Shown piece by piece: positions 21,966-31,355 of a stretch of 64,000 nt of DNA (positions are counted from its first letter, which is position 1; every line of letters starts with the position of its first letter). This DNA comes from Pseudomicrostroma phylloplanum. Its lineage: Eukaryota; Basidiomycota; Exobasidiomycetes; Microstromatales. Below the pieces are notes generated by a model, which saw only the letters and a list, made by a program, of their open reading frames with translations, did not search any database and was not told the origin of the DNA. The position numbers and the translations under genes were made by a program. The stretch is taken from NCBI GenBank assembly GCA_039545275.1, contig BCHS01000004.1:299961-363960 (forward strand). The letters run 5' to 3'.

Positions 21966-23915
21966 ATGGCAGAGGAAGTCTCCTATCCGGTGGAGCTGTA
22001 CGTCTATGACCTGTCCGGCGGCCTCGCACGTCAGCTGTCCGCCAGCCTGCTCGGGCGACAAATCGATGCCGTCTACCACACCAGCATCGTCATCAAGTAC
22101 CGCACTCCCCGGGAGTTCTTCTTCGGACAGGGCATCAGTGTGACCTCTCCCGGTGGCAGCCACCATGGAAGGCCCATGGAGATCGTCCCTCTCGGTACCA
22201 CTAGCATCGATGAGGAGACGTGGAATGAAATCTTGCAGGATCTGAGAACGCGGTATACCCCAGCAGCCTATAACCTCATGACCAACAACTGCAATAATTT
22301 CTCCGATGAAGTGGCCAACATTCTGGTGGGACGATCTATTCCGGCACACATCACCTCGCTCCCATCTGACTTCCAGAACGCCATGGGAGCAATGGCGGCC
22401 AGGAGGGGAAACGGACCAGTGGCTGGTCCAGCTGGTCCCTCGCCCCTCCTCGGCCTGATGGACCAGTTCAATCAAAGGGCACAGGGTGGATCGTACGGAC
22501 AGCAAAGCGCTGCTCCTGCTCCCCTAGCCTCGACTTCTACTCCTGGTCCTACCCCTCCTGCAAACCTCATCGACATCACCTCGGCTCAGCAGCTCAATGA
22601 GACACTACAAAGGTGGAATTGTGCCGTAGTGCTGTTTACTAATACAAAGACGTGCCCTCCGTGCAAGATGCTCCATCCAAAGTTCGTAGACATGGCGAGG
22701 GAATATGCGGCCCCTGCCAACGCCGCCGCAAAGAAACACAAGCAGATGGCCTTCATAGTGGTGGACTCATCACCCGCCACTCAGATGCTGATGGCCAGCA
22801 ACGGTATCAGGGGAACCCCCACGCTCAAATTCTATGTGAAGGGCAAGGAGAGACACAGCTTCAGTGGGGCAGACGTCGCAGAGTTGCGGTCTCAGGTCGA
22901 CCTGACCCTCTTCGAGGTCTGGGTGGCCCACCCCCACACGCAACTCAAGCCTCCCTTGACTTCGATGAAGAACATTCCAAAGGAGTACATCATCTCCTCC
23001 TCAATACCCAACTTTACATCGGCAGTCAGAGTGCTGGACGAAGCAGTCTCTGCTCTGAAGACCAGTGACTTCAAGGCCAAGGCGGATGTGCAGGACTGCC
23101 GCAAGGTCATCGTCAAGCGTGTCGTCCCCTGGCTGGAAGCTAGATTCGGCGCAAATGGCGACACAAAGAAGGTCCTGACGCAGGAGGTCGCAAATGCGTG
23201 GAAAGTAGCATCGCGGATATTGATGGAGCAGCTGCCCGAGACGTCCGTCTTTCCTCTTGTTGACATGCTCCGCGTTGCCACTCTCGACGATACTGCGCTC
23301 CTGACATTGGGCGAGATTCCCAAGACGACGATCGCCAAGGCGAGCAAGATACTCGATGGTGCCAAGGAAGGGTCCCCGAACCGCCCTCTGTGGCTGACAT
23401 CGCTTCGTCTGGCAGGGAATATCATGAGCAACCCCTTTTCCCTCGGCACGCCGGACGATTTCGAGTCGTGCATCTCGCTCATCTTCTCGGGTATGCTGCA
23501 GGAGGACAAGGCGATTCGCAACGCCGCCTCCTCTGCCGCTTTCAACGTCTGTCTCCTAAAGACAAAGGGTCGCGTAGACTTCATCGAGCGAGACATAGCT
23601 GCGCGCACTTCGGACCCCTCTTCTGAAAGCGGGCCCTCTTTAGGCGAAGACTTTGACACCCAAGCCCTCTCTGCGCTAGTGCATGCGATCCAGAACGAGC
23701 ACGAGTCGGTGGAGACGCTCCATCGTCTGCTGGCGTGCGTGTTTCAGCTGCAGTACCTCTCGGAGCAGTACGAGGAGCACAAGGAGTTGCTCGAGGTGCT
23801 GGACCTCGCGACGATTCTCAAGGAGAAGGAGCAGATGGAGTTGCTCAAGGGAGCTGCAAAGGAGGAGGAAATCAGGTTGCTTTTGAAGGACTGCGCGAAG
23901 CTGCTCGGAGCGTAG
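21966..23915 (+). CDS. PPPDE (DeSI-type) peptidase - thioredoxin - PUL fusion protein
   Basis: Single-exon protein of 649 residues with three modules. Residues 6-140 form a PPPDE papain-like peptidase domain: VYHTSIV gives His38 and NNCNNF gives Cys109, the expected catalytic pair for deubiquitinase or deSUMOylase activity. Residues about 200-310 form a thioredoxin domain with active-site CPPC (Cys230/Cys233) and the cis-Pro region GIRGTPTLKFYV. Residues about 330-649 are helical, match the PUL domain and include LPLWLTSLRLAGN-like repeats. PUL domains bind Cdc48/p97, so the protein probably acts on ubiquitin conjugates with Cdc48. The same fusion exists in other fungi as I recall; no substrate is known to me. 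Confidence 0.85.
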   Translation: MAEEVSYPVELYVYDLSGGLARQLSASLLGRQIDAVYHTSIVIKYRTPREFFFGQGISVTSPGGSHHGRPMEIVPLGTTSIDEETWNEILQDLRTRYTPAAYNLMTNNCNNFSDEVANILVGRSIPAHITSLPSDFQNAMGAMAARRGNGPVAGPAGPSPLLGLMDQFNQRAQGGSYGQQSAAPAPLASTSTPGPTPPANLIDITSAQQLNETLQRWNCAVVLFTNTKTCPPCKMLHPKFVDMAREYAAPANAAAKKHKQMAFIVVDSSPATQMLMASNGIRGTPTLKFYVKGKERHSFSGADVAELRSQVDLTLFEVWVAHPHTQLKPPLTSMKNIPKEYIISSSIPNFTSAVRVLDEAVSALKTSDFKAKADVQDCRKVIVKRVVPWLEARFGANGDTKKVLTQEVANAWKVASRILMEQLPETSVFPLVDMLRVATLDDTALLTLGEIPKTTIAKASKILDGAKEGSPNRPLWLTSLRLAGNIMSNPFSLGTPDDFESCISLIFSGMLQEDKAIRNAASSAAFNVCLLKTKGRVDFIERDIAARTSDPSSESGPSLGEDFDTQALSALVHAIQNEHESVETLHRLLACVFQLQYLSEQYEEHKELLEVLDLATILKEKEQMELLKGAAKEEEIRLLLKDCAKLLGA

Positions 23916-24113
23916 AAACATGTGGGCCTGGAGCACAAATTTGTAGATATCGGACAACGATGCAAGTGAAGTAGATGCTTGTATACATTGCAGCAGTAAT
24001 GAAGATGATCACCGAGCCCCAGCCCTGACTTTGGAAGTTACACATTCCGTACCGTGCCGTTGCCATTCCTTTCTCGCCTCGCCCACGCCCGCTCATTCCA
24101 TCACCTCTCCTCT

Positions 24114-26276
24114 TTAATCTCTCATCAAGGCATTGACAATGTGCTTGACCTTGAGCTGCTTCAAATCCGTGTACGTCTGCCCCACTCCAACAAAGTAGAT
24201 GGGCAGTCCAGTGACAGAAGTAGCCGTCAGTGCCGTCCCCACTTTATCATCAATAGTGTCAAACTTGGTCAGCAGCATCCCATCAAGTCCCCTTGCGTCT
24301 TGTGCACTCTTTCCACTGAAATCACGGAGAGATTTGTCGAAGCGGGTGAGTTGGTCGACGGCTTCGTTGCCCACGAGGGCCTCGCCGACGAAGATGACAC
24401 GGTCGGGCTCGTTGGTGGCGACGAGTTTGGCCAGGGAGCGCATCAGCGGCTCGTTGTCCTGCATGCGTCCAGCAGTGTCAATCAGGACCACATCGAACCC
24501 CTGTGTGCGTGCGTACGAGAGAGCAGAGGCCGCAATACCTGCTGCGTCTTTACCGTAGCCGCGCTCGTACAGCTCTAGCTTCTGCCCACCGGAGGGGAGC
24601 GGCTCTTTAACTTGCGAACCACCCACGTTGAGCTCGCCTAGATTGCGGACATGCACACGCAGTTGCTCCACGGCGCCAGAGCGGAAAGTATCGCAGGCGG
24701 CGATGAGGACTCGCTTCTGGTTCTGAAGCAGCCAGAAGCACACCTTGGCCAAGTTGGTAGATTTGCCCACTCCATTCACGCCTACGAAGGCCAGGGCGTA
24801 GGGCTGGCGAGTGGTAGAGGCCGGATCGCCCTTGCTTGCTTGGCGGCCCAGCTTGTCGTTGATCTCCAGTAGCAGGTCGGTCGAGTTGCGTGGCGTGAGG
24901 ACACGGGTGATGGCGTCTTCAAGGGCGAGCCTGACTTCCTTCTTCACCGAGCCAAAAGTGGAGAGCGTCTTGCCCTCCAGAGAGCGGCCCACGGAGGCAC
25001 ACAGACGCTGGGCTACATCTGCAGCTACGTTCTTGGATTGCAAGTGGGACTGCATTGCTGCCAATGTGGGCTGCAAGTCGGCTTGCGTGAGGGAGTGGCC
25101 AGAGCCAGTCAAACGGGAGAAGAGCGAGGTAGCTCCGCTAGACTTTGAGGTGAGGCCGGAAAGGAAGCCTCCGCCCGAAGTGGATTTGCCGTTTGTCACA
25201 GCCTGGTCGTCCTCGTCATCCTCCTCATCCTCTTCATCTGACGCCTCCTCGTCTTCACCGTTATCGAGAGCATCAGCTACCTCGTAAAGCCCATCCTGTC
25301 CAACCTTGCCGAAGCTCTTCTCATCTACCCAGCCTTCCAGCGTGCCTTGTTCCCTTTCGTCTGCCGGTGTGGAGGGTCCACCGTCATTGCTGAAGTCCAA
25401 TTGGCCGACATCGCCCACCACAATGGCGTTTCCGTTAGCGTCCCATTTCCTCATCTCCTTTCCAGCGCCGGCCTTCTTCTTCCCACCAGGCGATGCAGTG
25501 GGCGACTCGGCTCCTCCAGGTGTGCCCACACCACTGGACACTCTGCTGCCCATCTTGCGCCTCGCTGCTGTCCCGGCCGGACCCCTGCTCCCACCTGGTC
25601 CAATCTCCACTCCCTTTAACCGAGCCTTGAGGGCTTCAATGTTCTTGGCTATGGCCTGATCATCGTTGCCCGCGGACGGAGCAGCGCCCTTTTTGCCTGC
25701 CTTGTCCGCCGTTGTCTTGGGAGAAGCAGGAGTCTCGGCATTGGCAGCGCCAGCAGCAGCAATGGCTCCACCAGAGGACTTTGCTGCGCTGCGAGCCTGG
25801 AGATTGGCCTCCCTCTCGAGCTTCCTGAGGGTCGAGGTAAAGATGGCGTCCCAGTCCTTGAGAGCTGCTGCGAACCTTGCCCTGGCTTCGCCTGTGAGCT
25901 TGGAAGCTAGCGAAGCTGATCCATCACCGCCGCCACTGATGGGCTTGGTGTTGGCGAGGATAGCTCCGAGGAAAGGCTTGAACAGGTCTAGGAAGAGGGC
26001 TCTGACCTGTGCTAGGAGAGCGGGAACATAGGCGAGATGCAGGATGCGCTGATGCACTGCCACAAATGCCAGACCGTAGTCGTTGGCCAGCGACCACCGG
26101 CAGGAGTAGCCGCCCACATCGTACCGCTCGTCATCTGCCGACCCGGTGGATCGGGATTCGATAAAGGCGGTTCGCACCAGTGGTCCGATGGGCGAGTTGG
26201 AGGCAAAGGTGGGAGTGAAGGACTTCGACCAAAGGACGATGCCCGACGTATGGAGGACGGTGAAGTTATCGAGCAT
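24114..26276 (-). CDS. Signal recognition particle receptor alpha subunit (SRP101)
   Basis: GTPase at the ER membrane that docks the SRP-ribosome complex and partners SRP receptor beta. Single exon, 720 residues. The N-terminal 130 residues form the longin-like SRX domain (MLDNFTVLHTSGIVLWSK). A charged linker follows, with an acidic block near 342. The NG domain fills the C-terminal 300 residues: G1 VGVNGVGKSTNLAK near 500, DTFRSGAVEQLRVH, G3 LIDTAGRMQD near 598, G4 LLTKFDTIDDK near 670, and the closing GVGQTYTDLKQL. The stop is only 198 bp from the convergent PUL-domain gene. Confidence 0.95.
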   Translation of the reverse strand: MLDNFTVLHTSGIVLWSKSFTPTFASNSPIGPLVRTAFIESRSTGSADDERYDVGGYSCRWSLANDYGLAFVAVHQRILHLAYVPALLAQVRALFLDLFKPFLGAILANTKPISGGGDGSASLASKLTGEARARFAAALKDWDAIFTSTLRKLEREANLQARSAAKSSGGAIAAAGAANAETPASPKTTADKAGKKGAAPSAGNDDQAIAKNIEALKARLKGVEIGPGGSRGPAGTAARRKMGSRVSSGVGTPGGAESPTASPGGKKKAGAGKEMRKWDANGNAIVVGDVGQLDFSNDGGPSTPADEREQGTLEGWVDEKSFGKVGQDGLYEVADALDNGEDEEASDEEDEEDDEDDQAVTNGKSTSGGGFLSGLTSKSSGATSLFSRLTGSGHSLTQADLQPTLAAMQSHLQSKNVAADVAQRLCASVGRSLEGKTLSTFGSVKKEVRLALEDAITRVLTPRNSTDLLLEINDKLGRQASKGDPASTTRQPYALAFVGVNGVGKSTNLAKVCFWLLQNQKRVLIAACDTFRSGAVEQLRVHVRNLGELNVGGSQVKEPLPSGGQKLELYERGYGKDAAGIAASALSYARTQGFDVVLIDTAGRMQDNEPLMRSLAKLVATNEPDRVIFVGEALVGNEAVDQLTRFDKSLRDFSGKSAQDARGLDGMLLTKFDTIDDKVGTALTATSVTGLPIYFVGVGQTYTDLKQLKVKHIVNALMRD

Positions 26277-26820
26277 CGTGAGTGATCAGAGAGACAGAAA
26301 AAGGACAGGAAGGAGGGTCTACTGCGATGGTGATGCTGGCTTGTCAAGTGATGGACTGAGTGTCTCCACTTGTGCCAATGTCGGAATCTGGGCCTTGGGA
26401 CGGACGGACGAGTAGAAGCTTCTTGCGCACAGGCGACGAGTGTGTCCTCTGGTCCCGAGCCCCGTCTGCCTGGCGTCGTCTGCCTGGCCTCCGTCCGTCC
26501 CACGTCCCGCATAGACGCCTTGACGGAGTCGGGCGCTTTTCTGGCCCGCCCCTTTCCCCGCATCAGCGCTCGGCCACCAGGCAGAGGAGACGCATGGACG
26601 TCGACGCCGACGTGCGTCCATTTGCAGCAGCATCATCCCCTGCCATTCTCTCCCTCACAGACAAGGCATCCACAGACTCGTATCATCCCATTCCATCCAT
26701 TCCGCTGCATATACGCACGTACTCATCGACTCAGCGTTACCGATACATCCTAATCAGACATCCATCCACCCACCGGCTGCTGGACTCTCAGCGACGGGAT
26801 TGTGCAGCAATTCATTCAGC
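26277..26820. promoter_or_regulatory. Divergent promoter, SRP receptor alpha (-) and CRAL-TRIO gene (+)
   Basis: 544 bp between two start codons. It contains CT-rich stretches near both genes; no gene or clear regulatory motif is assigned. Confidence 0.5.
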
Positions 26821-29329
26821 ATGGCGGGGCACTACGAGAGGACCCAGCCGGGGTATAGAGGTAAGTAGCAGAACCCCATGCTGTATGCTCATCGCTTCTT
26901 CGACGCTCTACACACCCTAATCATCACACTCATCTTCTTGTCACGCCCACCTCCTCTCCACAGACAATCTGGATCCGTGGCAGCAGCAAGCCCTCTTTGA
27001 CCTCTGGACTCGCTTCTTTCGGCTGTGTCGGATTCCACAGGGTACGCAAGCCTCCGAAGAGGACCTCAAGCCCAACAATTCGCCGTGGAAAGCTTCTCTG
27101 CCCAGTGATGCGGGATCCTACTCGTCCAGAAAGGGCAAGCACCTCTCCGTCGATTCGGCTCTGAGCCCGACTGGAGAACACTCCTTCTCTGAGCTGCGCA
27201 ACTCGCCATCCACCTCCTCCCAACAGGCAGCCGGCGGCTCGACCGACACGCCACCCAAAGACGATGCCGTCAAAGCGCAGGTACAGGGTCAGCAGGAGCT
27301 CAAGGAGATGCGCGACTTTCTCCACAAGTACGGAGGGCAGCGGTTGAGAAAGGTCTTCTGGCAAATGGTCAAGGGAGAGCATCCAGACGCCATCATGCTG
27401 CGATGTTTGCGAGCGCGAAAGTGGGACATCGATCGAGCATTGGCCATCTTGGGCGCCATCGCCGCCTGGAGGGTCGAGGAGAATGTGGAAGAGATTGCTC
27501 AGGGCGGAGAAGCCCGGCTGGCACAGACCAGAGGAGGGATCAATGTCCACCAGAATGGCATCTCCTACGCCCACGGCGCAGCGCTGAATGGAGAGCCCAT
27601 CTATATCATCGAGGTAGGAAGACACTACTCGTCTTCGCAGACACAAGAGGAGCTCAAGCGGAAGATCATCCTCGACCTGGAGACCCTAACGTCCTTGATG
27701 CCGCCTCCAGTGGAAAGAAAGGTAGTCATCTTCAACATGCACAACTTCTCACTACGGAATATGGACTATTGTGAGTGTACAGTGGGGGAGAAAATGAATC
27801 ATGATGCGGTAGAATGTATGTGAGCTCACCTTCCTCCTTCACTGGTGTTCCTGGTCCGCTAAGGGTGCGTCTTCTATCTGGTCAAGAGTATGCAAAAATA
27901 CCCCGAAACTCTTGCTAGAGTCTACGTGCATGCAGCGCCTTGGATTTTCAAGCCGGTATGGGCTATCCTCAAGCCCTTGTTAGACCCTGTCGTCCGCGAG
28001 AAGATTCGCTTGACGTCGGACATCAAAGAGCTGGAAGAATACATTCCCCTAGATCGTCTTCCAAAGGAAAGCATGAAAGGCGAGATGGATTGGGCTTTCG
28101 AATGGACCCCGCCGGTGGAAGGCGAGAACGATGTGCAGCTGGACACTGCAAGAAGAGACTCATTGCAAGAAGAGTACTTTACGATTTGCTTCCAACTCGA
28201 GAGGGCTACACGAGCAGTATCGCGCTGTCTGGACAAGTTCCATGCGGAACGCGAAGAAGCACAAACGGGGTCCGCCTCTGCTTCAGCAAGCGGGCGAGGC
28301 CGCTACGACCGCCATCACCCCCCGCCGCATCAGGACTCAGACGATGCGTCTTCGATTGTGGGGGGCGTGGAATGGGATGAACCGGCAGAACTAGCCTCTC
28401 TCAAGGCGAAGCGAGACGTGCTGGCGACAAAGTTGCGCGTGATCTGGTTGCAGCTCAGGCCCTACATGACGGGCAAGGTGGTCCAGACTCGGTGGGACGT
28501 CCTACAGCCAGATGGGACCATTGTCTGGAGATATCCGAAGCTCAACGGTACGGTAGAGGAGCAGAGATTCGGTGAGGAGACCAGCTTGCCTGCCCTTGCA
28601 CGCAACCTAGATGCCATCCGCCTGTCGGTGGACGAAACGTCTGCTGTCCAAGATCCTAGCCCACAAGAGGTGCGGAAGAGCCAGAAGACAGCGGGACAGC
28701 AACCGGGTGCCAATCGCTCCACGGTCGGTGCCGCTGCACCTGCACTCTCGTACGCGAGTGTCCCCTCGGCGGAAGCCTCGCCGGGTGCCTCGAGCTCGGC
28801 TGCAAGCAATGATGTGGGGGCCCGGGCCGCTCAGGCTGGCAGCACGGGTCCTGCTCCGCTGACAGAGGAGAATCTCTCCTACATCGACGCTGGCGGCAAG
28901 GTGGATGGCATACCAGGCAAACCGACAATGAACGGTACGGCCAACGGTCACAGCACTAGCTCAGCCGCTGCAGTCGTCAAACCCGCTGAAGTAGACGGCG
29001 ATCGACGAAGATCCTCCAAGGCTGCCGCTGCCACCGATGCAGATTCGACGGCTCCTCTTCCTCCTTCGTCTGTCCGGGCAGAAGGATCGATGAGCTCATC
29101 AGACACGCTACGTGCTGGTCGAGCGGGCTCTTTGCTTCCCCTCTCGGAAGCCAAGAATGGTGTAGACGGCGATGGCGCAGCAGCGGCAGGGGCAGGGGCA
29201 GGGGCCGGGGCATCCGACGCAAGCGCCGTATCCTCTTTGGACGAGGAGGAGCAAGAAAAGCGTCTGGCGGAACTACGCAGATCGCTGGAGAGTACAGTCC
29301 CTGTGCATCCCCTCTCCAAGGGTCGGTAG
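26821..29329 (+). CDS. CRAL-TRIO (Sec14-like) lipid-transfer protein
   Basis: Likely phospholipid transfer or lipid-sensing protein. Three exons, 26821-26860, 26964-27770 and 27864-29329, give 770 residues. The first exon codes only MAGHYERTQPGYR. The CRAL-TRIO N-terminal helices start near 141 (LRKVFWQMVKG, MLRCLRARKWDIDRA) and the Sec14 domain spans about 223-350 (GEPIYIIEVGRHY, VIFNMHNFSLRNMDY joined to WCVFYLVKSMQKYPE, then YVHAAPWIFKPVW). The intron inside NMDY/W is supported by this continuity. Beyond the domain is a region with TRWDVLQPDGTIVWRYPKLNG and a long Ala/Ser-rich tail. The overall shape resembles fungal Sec14-like proteins with C-terminal extensions; the substrate is unknown. 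Confidence 0.9.
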
Positions 29330-29978
29330 GAGTGATTGTAAGGCTTTCTGCGAACGGGACGATGGACACGAGGACCTGAGTAGTGATCTGCGTTCCTTGC
29401 CGCGATACCTGACCATCGTCGAGAGAGGACAAGACCACGATGGCGATGCTACGATCTATCTGTGTCACCTGCAAGGCAAGACCGTGATGAATATTCCCGA
29501 TGCAATATATACAGCATCTATACACGTCCACAACTGTACTTTGAGTTTTACCGGCGCCTTTTCCATCTGTGACGATTTGTTTGTAGTGTTGAAGGGGATA
29601 AAGCCACGCCAAGGCCCGAAGGCGGTGTTTGAAATGGTGCAGTCGAAGTGATGGTGTTGCTTTCTTGCTGCTCCTTGCATTGCCTTGCTTCCTTGCTGCC
29701 TCGTCTCCCTTTTGCTCGTGTCGAGGACGACTGCTTCATCGTGTACTCTCTTGTACTGACCGCCTTACGTTCCTACCATCCCACTACTTCTACATACGCC
29801 TCACGTCCTGATCAGCCAAGCCATCCTCAGCAACCACGACGTCTCAAGCTACGCGCTTCATCTGCCACTCAACCACAACCTCTCCTCCCGCCACCATACC
29901 AACACCTCAGGCCCAAATTAGCCCCCATCCCCTCCTACTTCTCCAGACTCCAAGACCGCAGGACCCTCCTAGCTAGGC
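29330..29978. other. Intergenic region
   Basis: 3' end of the CRAL-TRIO gene and promoter of the sulfhydryl oxidase gene. The last 200 bases are C-rich with CA and CT repeats. No gene is seen. Confidence 0.45.
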
Positions 29979-31207
29979 ATGGCCCCTCCTCTTCTCTCTC
30001 CACCCCTCCGGCCCCGCCCACGGAAGATGCACATCTCCCGCTTCACCCAGCTCCTCATCTTCTCCTGCGTGGTCCTCTTTGTGCCTGCCTACCTCTACCT
30101 GCGACCTTCTGCGTATCATCTCTCCGCCGAAGCCCAGGGGACGAAAGCACCTGTAGGACTTGTTGGAGGAGATGCGAAGATGGGTTCGCAGGGATGGGGA
30201 CCGGTTGCTCTGGACGATGAGACCCCGGCTGGAGGAGCAGGAGCAGGAGCTGGAGGTGGATCAAGCTGGAGCAAGTGGGTGGATCCAGCTCGTATGAAGT
30301 CGGGAGACTTCTGGAAGTCTGCATGGAAGACTCCTTGGGCCGCTGCTGGTGCGGGCGGTAGCGCTGGAGGTGGCGCATCTCCTCATGGAGAGGTAGTGGT
30401 TGCTCCAGCTGCTGGGGCTGCTGGGTCGGCGGCGGGAGCAGGAGCAGGGGTGATACCTGCTGCTAATGGTGGAGAGGCCTTTGCTTCGAAGATGGCCAAC
30501 GCGACGGCAAAGTGAGTCTGCAGCATGAACGAGGGAAGGCGACGCAACGTTTCCTCGTGCTCCTCGGTACTAACCCTTCTCCGTCCATGCTATCCTTTCT
30601 TTGGTCAATCAGAGCAGAGCTGGGTCGCCACACCTGGCACTTCCTCCATCTTCTCACTCTCCGCTTCCCCGACAAGCCAACACCAGAGCAACGCACCACC
30701 CTCTCCACCTTCTTCCACACCTTTTCCCTCCTCTACCCCTGTGGAGAATGCGCAAATCATTTCCAGCAGCTGCTTAAGGAGATGCCTGTACAGACGTCCA
30801 GTCGGATGAATGCGGCGCTTTGGCTTTGTGCGGCGCATAATAGGGTTAATGAGCGATTGGGCAAGCCGGAGTTTGCTTGTGATAAGCTTGACGAGAAGTG
30901 AGTATGCCAGTCGGTGTCTGGAGGTCGGCAAACCGATCCGTATTCTGACAGCATGGCTTCTTCCTTCTCCCGCCCGCCCATTCTCAGCTACGACTGTGGC
31001 TGCGGCCCCGACCCAACCTCGAGCAGTACGACCCTCCTCGGCCCCTCTCTTCTGCCCACCACCCAGAGCAGCAAACTGACTTCTACCGCCGGCCTGCTAT
31101 CAAGGAGGAGCGAGGTAGGCGGGGACGATGGAGGAAATGACAACTGGATGATGGGGAGGAGCGTAGAGGAGTGCAGAATATGCCGAGGAGCTTTCGCTGG
31201 ACGATAG
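29979..31207 (+). CDS. FAD-linked sulfhydryl oxidase, Erv2-like
   Basis: Makes disulfides using oxygen, probably in the ER lumen. Three exons, 29979-30511, 30613-30897 and 30988-31207, give 345 residues. A signal anchor lies at about 22-41 (LLIFSCVVLFVPAYLYL), followed by an Ala/Gly-rich spacer of 120 residues. The Erv/ALR domain begins AELGRHTWHFLHLLTLRFPD; the redox pair is C221-G-E-C224, followed by ANHFQ and later LWLCAAHNRVNERLGKP. Just after the domain DCGCG provides Cys276 and Cys278, matching the C-x-C shuttle pair of yeast Erv2. The signal anchor and shuttle position favour Erv2 over mitochondrial Erv1. The tail carries a further CRIC motif. Confidence 0.9.
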
Positions 31208-31355
31208 CACTCGACCTGGGTATAGGCGCCGGTCAGCCGGCGATGAGAACGATTGAATGCCATGTATTTGTACTTCACCGCCCCGACTGTAGAATTGATT
31301 ACTACCGACCCACCAGGAGGGCTCGGAGTATGCGTCTAGTAGAAGAACAAATGTC

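Noticed and set aside
26930..27646. A 238-codon minus-strand open frame
   Set aside because: It lies antisense to the CRAL-TRIO coding exon, which has clear family motifs; GC-rich coding DNA often leaves the antisense frame open.
29172..29651. An open frame at the end of the CRAL-TRIO gene suggesting an alternative C terminus
   Set aside because: It overlaps the Ala/Gly repeat coding stretch in another frame, with no splice sites or motifs to support it.
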